From DASVDK01 sp036562265 [NCBI: Thermodesulfobacteriota bacterium] (GTDB lineage: Bacteria; DASVDK01): a stretch of DNA of 7,411 nt. Position 1 is the first letter of the stretch. The number at the start of each line of letters is the position of its first letter. Below, one piece after another: positions 1 through 5,865 of the stretch. Under the pieces are notes generated by a model that saw only the letters and a list, made by a program, of their open reading frames with translations, had not been told where the DNA came from and searched no databases. The stretch spans positions 1 through 7,411 of the forward strand of contig DATCKS010000609.1 of NCBI GenBank assembly GCA_036562265.1. The letters are read 5' to 3'. The translations under genes and the position numbers were made by a program.

Positions 1-40
1 GACGTGGAGCGGCTTTGCGCCGTGCCGCTGCGTGTCTCCG

Positions 41-69
41 TTGCCCGGCTCCTTCCGATCCGGTAAGCT
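41..69 (+). promoter_or_regulatory. Candidate sigma70-type promoter of the ABC/ureohydrolase operon
   Basis: TTGCCC at 41-46 and TAAGCT at 64-69 are separated by 17 bases, the ideal spacing for a housekeeping sigma promoter. The -35 matches the consensus at four of six positions and the -10 at three of six, so this would be a weak promoter. Transcription would start near 76, leaving a leader of about 78 bases before the first gene. I saw no TPP-riboswitch or guanidine-riboswitch core in the leader. Confidence 0.4.
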
Positions 70-73
70 ACCG

Positions 74-85
74 ACTTCGTGAAGT
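74..85. promoter_or_regulatory. Short inverted repeat, possible operator
   Basis: ACTTC (74-78) and GAAGT (81-85) form a perfect inverted repeat around a 2-base centre. The repeat begins 4 bases after the candidate -10 box and covers the expected transcription start. Its position and relatively AT-rich composition in a very GC-rich leader suit a repressor site. Half-sites of five bases can arise by chance, so this is tentative. Confidence 0.25.
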
Positions 86-153
86 AATCTCGTCGTCGAC
101 CACGTGCGCGCGGCGAGCGGCCGGCCGGCCGTCCATCGCGCGGGAGGTGACCC

Positions 154-1143
154 ATGGCCCAGAGGCTCCTCGCCGTCGCCCTCGCGGTCGCCGTGACCGC
201 CGGTTTCGCCCTCGCCCGATCCGCCGACGCGGCACCGCTCCGGATCGGCTACTCCACCTGGGTCGGTTACGGTCCGCTCTTCCTCGCGCGCGACCTCGGC
301 TACTTCCGGGAGGCGGGCGTCGAGGTGGAGATGGTCCTCGTCGAGGACCCGAAGGTCCGCTTCACCGCGCTCGCCGCCGGGCAACTCGACGGCCTCGTCT
401 CGACCGTCGACACGCTCGTGCTCTACCTCAAGCAGGGGAACGAGTACCAGCACGTGCTGGCCCTCGACGACTCCGCGGGCGGCGACGGCCTCGTCGCGAA
501 CAAGGCGATCGCCGACGTGAAGGGGCTCAAGGGCAAGAAGGTGGCGCTCGTCGAGGGCTCCGTGTCGCACTTCTTCCTCGCGGTGCTCCTCAGGCGGAAC
601 GGCCTCGGCCTCAGGGACGTGCAGATCGTCAACGTCGACTCGGCCGGCAACGCCGCCACGGCGTTCATCGCGAAGCAGGTGGACGGCGCGGTCACCTGGG
701 AGCCGCACCTCACGCGGGCGAAGACGACGGCGCACGGCCACGAGCTGGTCAGCTCCGCGAAGACGCCCGGCCTCATCACCGACACGCTGATCTTCCGGCG
801 CAGCGTGATCGAGACGCGCGCCCGGGAGATCCAGGCGATCGCGAAGGGGTGGGACCGCGCGGTCGCCTACTGGAAGGAGCGGCCCGACGACGCCAACGCG
901 AAGATGTCGGCCGCCCTCGGCTCGTGGCTCAAGGATCCGAAGGTGTTCGCCGAGACGCTGACGGGCATCCGGTACTACACCCTCGCCGACAACCAGCGCT
1001 TCTTCGGGACGCCGGAGCGGCCGGGCGCGATCCTCGACACCGCCCGCAACTCCGTCGAGATCTGGGGCGAACTCGGCAAGCTGCCGGGCAAGCCGGACCC
1101 GAAGGAGACGCTGAGCTGGGTGGCGGTGACCGGCGCCAGATGA
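154..1143 (+). CDS. NitT/TauT-family ABC transporter substrate-binding protein (SsuA/THI5-like)
   Basis: This is the 329-residue periplasmic receptor of an ABC importer. An Arg-containing N-terminus and a hydrophobic stretch (residues 5-21) precede an Ala-rich cleavage site near residues 26-27 (ADA|A), a typical Sec signal peptide. The mature protein opens with RIGYSTWVGYGPLFLARDLG, the usual first strand and loop of SsuA/THI5-like binding proteins. Further family hallmarks are DLKGKKVA-like VKGLKGKKVAL, GSVSHFFLAVLL, and the hinge-region DGAVTWEPHLTRAK. The start is well supported: GGGAGGTGA at 142-150 is a near-perfect Shine-Dalgarno placed 6 bases before ATG. The permease follows within 30 bases. 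Family members bind sulfonates, nitrate, cyanate, pyrimidine precursors and other small solutes. The ligand cannot be read from sequence, and the GYSTWVGYG opening differs from the HMP-binding ThiY type as I recall it. Confidence 0.9.
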   Translation: MAQRLLAVALAVAVTAGFALARSADAAPLRIGYSTWVGYGPLFLARDLGYFREAGVEVEMVLVEDPKVRFTALAAGQLDGLVSTVDTLVLYLKQGNEYQHVLALDDSAGGDGLVANKAIADVKGLKGKKVALVEGSVSHFFLAVLLRRNGLGLRDVQIVNVDSAGNAATAFIAKQVDGAVTWEPHLTRAKTTAHGHELVSSAKTPGLITDTLIFRRSVIETRAREIQAIAKGWDRAVAYWKERPDDANAKMSAALGSWLKDPKVFAETLTGIRYYTLADNQRFFGTPERPGAILDTARNSVEIWGELGKLPGKPDPKETLSWVAVTGAR

Positions 1144-1173
1144 CCGCCCGTCCAGGCCGTGCCGGCTGAGGCG

Positions 1174-1992
1174 ATGTCGCGGCCGGCGGTGTCCGCGTCC
1201 AGGGGGACGTCCCTCTTCGCGCCGAAGGAGCCGATCCCGCGCCGGGCGGCCCTCGGCGCGATGCTGGTCCTGCCGGCCGTGCTCGGCACGGCGTGGGTCG
1301 TGCTCGCCTACAGCGGCGCCGTCGACCCCATCTTCCTGCCGACCCCGGGCGACGTGGCCCGCGCGGCGGCGGCGATGGCGGCCGACGGCAGCCTCGGCCG
1401 CGACATCGCCGCCTCGGTCGCCGTCATCCTCACCGGCTTCGCCGTGGCGTCGGTCCTCGCCGTGCCGCTCGGGATCCTCATGGGCTCGATCCGGATCGTC
1501 GAGGCGTTCCTCTCCCCGGTCGTGGAGTTCGTCCGCTACCTGCCGGTCTCGGCGCTGATCCCGCTCCTCATCCTCTGGATCGGCATCGACTTCCCCACGC
1601 GCGTGGCCATCATCTTCATCGGGACCTTCTTCCAGCAGGTCCTCCTCGTCGCCGACGTCTCCGCGCACGTCGCCAAGGAGCTGCTCGACGTCGGGTACAC
1701 GCTCGGCGCCACGCGCAGGCAGGTCGTCACGCGCGTCCTCGCGCCGGCGACCCTGCCGGGCGTCATGGACGCCCTGCGCATCACGCTCGGCTGGGCCTGG
1801 ACCTACCTCGTGGTCGCGGAGCTGCTCGCCGCCAACAAGGGGCTCGGGTACCTGATCCTCTCCTCCATGCGCGGGCTCTTCACCGACCGGATCTTCGTCG
1901 GGATCCTCACGATCGGCCTGCTCGGCCTCGTCTCGGACCAGCTCTTCAAGCAGCTCCACCGGACGCTCCTGCCGTGGTCGCCAAAGGCGTGA
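1174..1992 (+). CDS. ABC transporter permease, NitT/TauT family (SsuC/TauC-like)
   Basis: This inner-membrane channel subunit has about six hydrophobic helices. The first follows a short basic cytoplasmic N-terminus (residues 28-45). The EAA-type coupling loop that contacts the ATPase lies around residues 168-200, from AKELLDVGYTLGATRRQ to APATLPGVMDA, and the helix GWAWTYLVVAELLAANKGLG follows, as in BPD_transp_1 permeases of sulfonate, taurine and nitrate importers. Length from ATG 1174 is 272 residues, normal for the family. An in-frame GTG at 1159 would add five residues. Neither start has a well-spaced Shine-Dalgarno, so the start is uncertain and translation may depend on coupling to the upstream gene. 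The last bases overlap the mtgA start (GTGA, 1989-1992). Substrate unknown; it pairs with the preceding receptor and the ATPase at 2936. Confidence 0.9.
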   Translation: MSRPAVSASRGTSLFAPKEPIPRRAALGAMLVLPAVLGTAWVVLAYSGAVDPIFLPTPGDVARAAAAMAADGSLGRDIAASVAVILTGFAVASVLAVPLGILMGSIRIVEAFLSPVVEFVRYLPVSALIPLLILWIGIDFPTRVAIIFIGTFFQQVLLVADVSAHVAKELLDVGYTLGATRRQVVTRVLAPATLPGVMDALRITLGWAWTYLVVAELLAANKGLGYLILSSMRGLFTDRIFVGILTIGLLGLVSDQLFKQLHRTLLPWSPKA

Positions 1993-2939
1993 GCCGGCGC
2001 CCGGGACGGCGGCCCGGGCGATCAGTCGTCGGGCGATGGCTCAGGCGCGCCGTCGTAGCCGCCCTGATCGCGGCGGCGATCGCCGTCTGGCTCCTCTGGC
2101 CGGCGCTCACCGCCGACGTCGACCGGCTGGCGACGCGGTGGCCCGACACCCTCCCGAAGGACCGCCGCCCGCCGGTCTGGACGCCGCTCGATCGGATCGA
2201 CCCGAAGCTCCGGTGGGCGGTGATCGCCGCGGAGGACGCCAACTTCTGGCGACACGGCGGGATCGACTGGGACGCCACCGTGGCGGCGGCACGGTACAAC
2301 CTCGAGGTCGGCCGCTACGCCGTCGGCGGCTCGACGCTGACGCAGCAGCTCGCCAAGAACCTCTTCCTCTCCCGGGAGAAGACGCTCCTGCGCAAGGCGC
2401 GCGAGGCGATCCTCGCCTGGCGCCTCGAGCGCGCGCTGACCAAGCGGCGGATCCTCGAGCTGTACCTCAACGTGGCCGAGTGGGGCGACGGCATCTTCGG
2501 CGCCGAGGCGGCCGCCCGGCACCACCTCGGCCACTCGGCCGCCCGGATGACCTGGGGCGAGGCGGCCACGCTCGCGGCCATCCTCCCCTCCCCGACCAAC
2601 AAGCTCGACCCCGACAGGGCGCCCGGCCGGGTGCGCCGGCGCCGGGCGATCGTGCTGAACCACCTCTACCGGGCGAACCGGCTGTCGCGCGCCGAGCTGT
2701 TCGAGGCGCGCGCCGCGCCGCTCACCGCGGCGGAGGCTCGCGCGGCGGCGGCTGCGGAGGCCAGAGAGGCGGCGGCACGGGCCGCCGCCCGGCCGCCGGC
2801 GCCGGCCGCCACGCCCGCGATCCGGCCGGCCGTGGGCCCCTCCGGATCCGACCCGGCCGGCGCGGCCGAGGACCGGGCGGTCGGCCGCGCGCTCTTCGAG
2901 CCGGTCGCGCCGCCTCCACCGGAGGCTCCCGCGCCGTGA
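1989..2939 (+). CDS. mtgA: Monofunctional biosynthetic peptidoglycan transglycosylase (GT51)
   Basis: This enzyme polymerises lipid II into glycan strands on the periplasmic face of the inner membrane. The 316-residue product has a basic N-terminus, one membrane anchor (about residues 21-40) and a GT51 domain (about 63-240). Visible GT51 motifs are AAEDANFWRHGG with the catalytic Glu82, GGSTLTQQLAKNLFLS (113-128), RKAREAILAWRLE with Glu139, ILELYLNVAEWGDGIFGAEAAA (155-176, split here only for naming) and AAILPSP (196-202). No transpeptidase domain follows, which separates it from class A PBPs. The GTG start overlaps the permease stop as GTGA and has no usable Shine-Dalgarno of its own, so it probably depends on termination-reinitiation. 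The stop overlaps the ATPase start in the same way. Residues 242-316 are a low-complexity Ala/Pro/Arg tail beyond the usual MtgA end. A GTG at 1974 is an alternative start. Confidence 0.9.
   Translation: MSRRPGRRPGRSVVGRWLRRAVVAALIAAAIAVWLLWPALTADVDRLATRWPDTLPKDRRPPVWTPLDRIDPKLRWAVIAAEDANFWRHGGIDWDATVAAARYNLEVGRYAVGGSTLTQQLAKNLFLSREKTLLRKAREAILAWRLERALTKRRILELYLNVAEWGDGIFGAEAAARHHLGHSAARMTWGEAATLAAILPSPTNKLDPDRAPGRVRRRRAIVLNHLYRANRLSRAELFEARAAPLTAAEARAAAAAEAREAAARAAARPPAPAATPAIRPAVGPSGSDPAGAAEDRAVGRALFEPVAPPPPEAPAP
2712..2936 (+). other. Low-complexity Ala/Pro-rich C-terminal extension of MtgA
   Basis: After the GT51 domain the reading frame continues for about 75 residues dominated by Ala, Arg, Glu and Pro, for example ARAAAAAEAREAAARAAARP followed by proline-rich stretches and a PPPPEAPAP end. 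The first part could form a charged alanine helix and the rest looks disordered. With the anchor at the N-terminus, this tail should lie in the periplasm. Its function is unknown. Because of it, the coding sequence reaches the ATPase gene and supplies the GGAGG (2921-2925) upstream of that gene's start. Confidence 0.6.
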
Positions 2940-3706
2940 CCGCCCCCGCGAAGCTCCTCATCGACGGCGTGTCGATGCGCTTTCGCACGAAGCGGGGGGA
3001 CACGATCGAGGCGCTCGCCGGCATCTCCTTCGCGGTCCGCCCGCGGGAGCTGGCGGTCATCGTCGGCACCTCCGGGTGCGGCAAGTCGACCCTCCTCAGG
3101 ATCGCCGCCGGCCTCGTCGCCCCGACCGCCGGGCGCGTCGTCGTCGACGGCCGGGAGGTCGTCGGCCCCGGCGCCGATCGCGGGATGGTGCCCCAGGCCT
3201 ACACGCCGTTCCACTGGCTGACCGTGCAGGGGAACGTCGAGTTCGGTCCCAGGCTGCGCGGGGTGCCGGCGGCCGAGCGGCGGGCCCTCGCGAACCGCTA
3301 CCTCGAGATGGTCGGCCTCTCCGGATTCGCCGGAGCCTATCCGAAGGAGCTCTCCGGCGGTATGCTCCAGCGGGTCGCGCTGGCGCGGGCCCTGGCGAAC
3401 GACCCCGAGATCCTCCTCATGGACGAGCCGTTCGGGGCGCTCGACGCCCAGACCCGCTCCGAGATGCAGGAGATGCTTCTCAAGGTGACGGAGGCCGCGG
3501 GGCAGACCGTGCTCTTCGTCACGCACGACATCGACGAGGCGATCTACCTCGGCGACCGGGTCTTCGTCATGACCTCGCGCCCCGGGCGGCTCCGTGAGAC
3601 GGTCGAGGTCGGCGTTCCGCGCCCGCGGCCGCTCGAGTTCACGGCGACGCCGGAGTTCGCCGCGCTCAAGCGGCGGGTCCTCGACCTGGTCCGCAGGGAG
3701 ACGTGA
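2936..3706 (+). CDS. ABC transporter ATP-binding protein, NitT/TauT family (SsuB/TauB-like)
   Basis: This cytoplasmic ATPase drives the importer encoded upstream. All nucleotide-binding motifs are intact in the 256-residue product: Walker A GTSGCGKST (44-52), Q-loop Gln87 in MVPQAYTPFHWLTV, signature LSGGMLQRVALARAL (139-153), Walker B ILLMDEPFGALD with catalytic Glu164, and switch His197 in FVTHDIDEA. The LSGGM signature, PFGALD and a C-terminal segment ending after the DIDEAIYLGDRVFVM region are typical of SsuB/TauB/NrtD ATPases. The GTG start overlaps the mtgA TGA by four bases. GGAGG at 2921-2925 lies 10 bases upstream, so it can also be initiated directly. The ureohydrolase gene follows after six bases and is in the same frame, separated only by the TGA and two codons. 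The ATPase is separated from its permease by mtgA, which is unusual. Confidence 0.93.
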   Translation: MTAPAKLLIDGVSMRFRTKRGDTIEALAGISFAVRPRELAVIVGTSGCGKSTLLRIAAGLVAPTAGRVVVDGREVVGPGADRGMVPQAYTPFHWLTVQGNVEFGPRLRGVPAAERRALANRYLEMVGLSGFAGAYPKELSGGMLQRVALARALANDPEILLMDEPFGALDAQTRSEMQEMLLKVTEAAGQTVLFVTHDIDEAIYLGDRVFVMTSRPGRLRETVEVGVPRPRPLEFTATPEFAALKRRVLDLVRRET

Positions 3707-3712
3707 GCACCG

Positions 3713-4684
3713 ATGAGGTTCCAGCCCCCCGACGCGAGTCGCTCCCCCCGCTTCGCGCAGATCTCGACCTTCATGCGCCTGCCGCACGTTCGCGACCTCT
3801 CCTCGGGGCTCGAGGTGGCGATCACCGGCGTCCCCTACGACGGCAGCATGTCCTACCGTCCCGGCGCCCGCCTCGGACCGAGGGCGATCCGCGACCAGTC
3901 GAGCCTCCTTCGGCCGTACAACCCGGTGCTCCGGGTCAAGCCGTTCGAGGTCCTGAACGCGGCCGACTACGGCGACATCGACATCGCGCCGAACTCCGTC
4001 GAGGCGAGCTACGAGCTGATCCAGGCCGAGGTGCGCCGGCTCGTCGACGCCGGCGTCTTTCCCATGCTGGTGGGGGGCGACCACTCGATCACCCTCGCGC
4101 ACCTGCGCGAGGTGGCGCGCCGCCACGGGCCGCTCGCCGTCGTCCACTTCGACAGCCACCTCGACACCTGGGACGAGTACTTCGGGAGCAAGTACTTCCA
4201 CGGCACCCCCTTCCGCCGCGCGGTCGAGGAGGGGGTGCTCGACAGCCGGAACTTCATCCAGGTGGGCATCCGCGCGTCGCTCTACGACGAGGCCGACCTC
4301 GACTTCCAGCGCCGGCACGGCATCGAGGTGATCCGCATCGACGACATCCGGGCAAGCGGCGTCGCCCGGGCCATCGAGCGGCTCGGCCGCCTCAAGGGGA
4401 AGCCCCTCTTCGTCTCCTTCGACATCGACGTGGTCGACCCCGCCTTCGCGCCCGGCACCGGCACGCCCGAGGTCGGCGGCCTCGACTCCTACGAGGCGCT
4501 CACCTTCGTCCGCGCCTTCGCCGGCTTCGACCTGGTCGGCTTCGACCTGGTCGAGGTCTCGCCCCTCTACGACGGGCCGGGTCAGGTCACCGCGCTCCTC
4601 GCGGCCAACCTGCTCTACGAGGCGCTCTGCGTGGTCGCCCTCAACAAGCAGGCCGGCCTCGCACGCTGGAAGACGGGCCGGTAG
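3713..4684 (+). CDS. speB: Agmatinase / guanidino-compound ureohydrolase (arginase family)
   Basis: This is a 323-residue binuclear-metal (normally Mn2+) hydrolase of the arginase family, which splits a guanidino group to release urea; agmatinase yields putrescine. Metal ligands are all present: His124 in GGDHS, Asp147/His149/Asp151 in HFDSHLDTWDEY, and Asp237/Asp239 in SFDIDVVDPAFAPGTG. The N-terminal GVPYDGSMSYRPGARLGPRAIR (39-60, named in part) and HGTPFRRAVEEG (163-174) resemble agmatinases and guanidino-acid hydrolases. The active-site strip reads GTGTPEVGG. As I recall, nickel guanidine hydrolases (GdmH) have Trp in this strip (GTGWPEPGG), so this looks like the classical type. The EVSPLYD end is followed by GPGQ before VTA, one residue longer than in E. 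coli SpeB. GGGAG lies 12 bases before ATG. The exact substrate (agmatine, guanidinobutyrate or other) is undetermined. Co-transcription with an ABC importer suggests an imported substrate. Confidence 0.85.
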   Translation: MRFQPPDASRSPRFAQISTFMRLPHVRDLSSGLEVAITGVPYDGSMSYRPGARLGPRAIRDQSSLLRPYNPVLRVKPFEVLNAADYGDIDIAPNSVEASYELIQAEVRRLVDAGVFPMLVGGDHSITLAHLREVARRHGPLAVVHFDSHLDTWDEYFGSKYFHGTPFRRAVEEGVLDSRNFIQVGIRASLYDEADLDFQRRHGIEVIRIDDIRASGVARAIERLGRLKGKPLFVSFDIDVVDPAFAPGTGTPEVGGLDSYEALTFVRAFAGFDLVGFDLVEVSPLYDGPGQVTALLAANLLYEALCVVALNKQAGLARWKTGR

Positions 4685-4688
4685 GAGG
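4683..4688 (+). promoter_or_regulatory. Perfect Shine-Dalgarno that overlaps the speB stop codon
   Basis: AGGAGG lies 7 bases before GTG 4696 and shares its first two bases with the TAG stop (4682-4684) of the ureohydrolase gene. It fixes the start of the radical SAM gene and excludes the long upstream extension of that reading frame. The terminating ribosome would cover this site, which implies tight translational coupling between the two proteins. Confidence 0.8.
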
Positions 4689-4695
4689 ACGCCTC

Positions 4696-5745
4696 GTGCC
4701 GGGTCCCGAAATCGCCACCATCCGGGCCAGGACCATCCTCACACCGGCGGTGGGGTATATCTCGGGCGGCTACACGCACACGCTCAACCCGTACCAGGGC
4801 TGCGGCTTCGGGGCCGACCTGACCGACCTGTCCGATGCGACGGCCGGCGACGGCGACGCCGGCGGCCGCGGCGACCGCGGCTGCCCCTACTGCTACGTCC
4901 GCCGCATGCCGCTCGCGCTCTTCGGCCCCGGGCCCTGGGGGTCGTGGGTCACCGCCAAGGTGAACGCGGCCGACCTCGTGCGCGAGGAGGGGCGCCGGGG
5001 ACGCCTCGCGCTCGCCCGCATCTTCCTCGGCTCGGCCACCGACCCCTACCAGTTCGTCGCGGAGAACCGCTTCCGCCTCACGCGCGCGGTTCTCGAGGCG
5101 CTGGTCGACTACCCGCCGGCGCACGTCACGGTCCAGACCCGTTCGCCGCTCGTCGAGCGCGACTTCGACCTCCTCGTCAGGCTCGGTTCGCGCGTCCGGC
5201 TCTCGATGACGATCGAGACCGACGACGAGGCGGTCCGCCGGGCGATCACCCCCACCACGCCGCCGGCCGCGCGCCGCCTCGAGTCGCTCCGCCGCGCCCG
5301 CGCCCTCGGCATCGAGACCCAGGCGGCGATCGCGCCGGTCCTCCCCTGCCACCCCGAGCGCTTCGCCGACCTGGTGGCCGAGGTCGCCGACCGCGTCTAC
5401 CTCGACAGCCTCTGGATCGGCGACGGCGCGCGCGGCGCCCGCAGCGCGGCCCTCGGCATGCCGCGCCGGCTCCGGGCGATCGGCCGGGGCGACTGGGTGA
5501 GCCGCGACGCCCATCTGCCGCTCTACCATGCGCTCGTCGCGCGCATGGGAGAGGCGCGCGTGCACGCGGCCGAGATGCGGGGTGCGCAGGCCCAGGCGGG
5601 CGGCTCGCGGCCCTCGCCGACGCCGTTCGAGGCGGGCGGGCCGCACGGTTCGGCGCGTCCGGCCCCTGCCCGGCCCGAGCAGTTCGACCTCTTCACGCTC
5701 GACCCGCGCTTCGCGCCCGGCCGCGACCGGCAGCGCGGCCGCTGA
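4696..5745 (+). CDS. SPL-family (COG1533-like) radical SAM protein with expanded cluster motif
   Basis: The 349-residue product shows the SPL-like order: NPYQGC (31-36), CPYCYVRR (63-70), PWGSWVTAKVNA, IFLGSATDPYQ, the VQTRSPLVERDFDLL strand and SMTIETDDEAVRRAITP. These are hallmarks of radical SAM proteins related to spore photoproduct lyase. The cluster cysteines are Cys36, Cys63 and Cys66, giving CX26CX2C rather than CX3CX2C. The extra 23 residues are Gly/Asp-rich and cysteine-free. The only other cysteine is Cys218, and nothing matches the hydrogen-donor cysteine about 43 residues past the cluster in B. subtilis SPL, so a true spore photoproduct lyase is unlikely. The C-terminal 50 residues are Pro/Ala/Gly-rich and contain QFDLF. 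The reaction is unknown. Start is GTG, with AGGAGG 7 bases upstream. It is the last gene of the operon. Confidence 0.85.
   Translation: MPGPEIATIRARTILTPAVGYISGGYTHTLNPYQGCGFGADLTDLSDATAGDGDAGGRGDRGCPYCYVRRMPLALFGPGPWGSWVTAKVNAADLVREEGRRGRLALARIFLGSATDPYQFVAENRFRLTRAVLEALVDYPPAHVTVQTRSPLVERDFDLLVRLGSRVRLSMTIETDDEAVRRAITPTTPPAARRLESLRRARALGIETQAAIAPVLPCHPERFADLVAEVADRVYLDSLWIGDGARGARSAALGMPRRLRAIGRGDWVSRDAHLPLYHALVARMGEARVHAAEMRGAQAQAGGSRPSPTPFEAGGPHGSARPAPARPEQFDLFTLDPRFAPGRDRQRGR
4813..4881 (+). repeat. Repeat-built 69-base in-frame insertion in the radical SAM cluster motif
   Basis: These 23 codons lie between Gly39 and Cys63, exactly where canonical proteins go from CxxG straight to the second cysteine. 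The stretch is made of short repeats: CCGACCTG occurs at 4814-4821 and again at 4823-4830 (a 9-base period giving ADL-TDL), and GGCGAC occurs at 4846-4851, 4852-4857 and 4870-4875. This suggests growth by replication slippage, or a natural subfamily loop that has become repetitive. Confidence 0.55.
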
Positions 5746-5758
5746 CCCTCCCGCCCCT

Positions 5759-5782
5759 CGGGACGCCGCGTCCCGCAGTTTT
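5759..5782 (+). terminator. Rho-independent-type terminator closing the six-gene operon
   Basis: CGGGACG (5759-5765) pairs perfectly with CGTCCCG (5769-5775) around a 3-base CCG loop, giving a 7-bp GC-rich stem. CAG and then TTTT (5779-5782) follow. The site lies 13 bases past the radical SAM stop codon. The T tract is short, but AT runs are rare in this DNA. Confidence 0.6.
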
Positions 5783-5785
5783 CGC

Positions 5786-5814
5786 TTGCGTCCCGTCCCC
5801 CGAATGCGTAGATT
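5786..5814 (+). promoter_or_regulatory. Sigma70-like promoter of the lipoprotein gene
   Basis: TTGCGT (5786-5791) and TAGATT (5809-5814) are separated by exactly 17 bases. The -10 matches TATAAT at four of six positions, and the -35 keeps TTG. It begins directly after the terminator, so the lipoprotein is probably its own transcription unit with a leader of about 45 bases. Confidence 0.6.
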
Positions 5815-5821
5815 CCCCGCC

Positions 5822-5838
5822 CTCCGCGTCTGGCGGAG
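5822..5838 (+). other. Small hairpin near the 5' end of the lipoprotein transcript
   Basis: CTCCGC (5822-5827) and GCGGAG (5833-5838) pair perfectly around a 5-base loop, right at the predicted transcript start and 28 bases before the gene. It does not cover the Shine-Dalgarno region (GGAGGG, from 5854). A 5'-end hairpin of this kind could protect the mRNA from decay; that role is inferred. Confidence 0.35.
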
Positions 5839-5865
5839 CGAACGGACACGATCGGAGGGCCAGGG

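Noticed and set aside
86-131. GTCGAC, CACGTG and GGCCGGCC palindromes in the leader.
   Set aside because: Short GC-only palindromes are very common in this composition, and none is placed in a way that suggests an operator.
15-1169. A 384-codon plus-strand frame overlapping the receptor gene.
   Set aside because: Its translation is Arg/Gly/Pro-rich with no domain. The overlapping frame carries a signal peptide, a strong ribosome site and family motifs.
2666-4318. A 550-codon open frame on the minus strand opposite mtgA, the ATPase and speB.
   Set aside because: It has no recognisable domain, is rich in Arg/Glu/Gly/Pro, and lies opposite three strongly supported genes. Long antisense frames are expected in DNA this GC-rich.
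4523-4552. A perfect 15-base tandem repeat encoding GFDLV twice in the ureohydrolase.
   Set aside because: Alignment by eye to E. coli SpeB shows no extra length here (NIVGMDVVEVAP fits GFDLVGFDLVEVSP), so it looks like a coincidence of codon choice and not a recent duplication.
3703-4695. Extension of the radical SAM frame upstream to a GTG at 3703.
   Set aside because: The extension overlaps all of speB and translates to Arg/Pro-rich nonsense. The AGGAGG before GTG 4696 and the homology both place the start at 4696.
4696-5745. True spore photoproduct lyase.
   Set aside because: There is no cysteine at the position expected for the hydrogen-donor residue about 43 residues after the cluster, and nothing in the window suggests sporulation.
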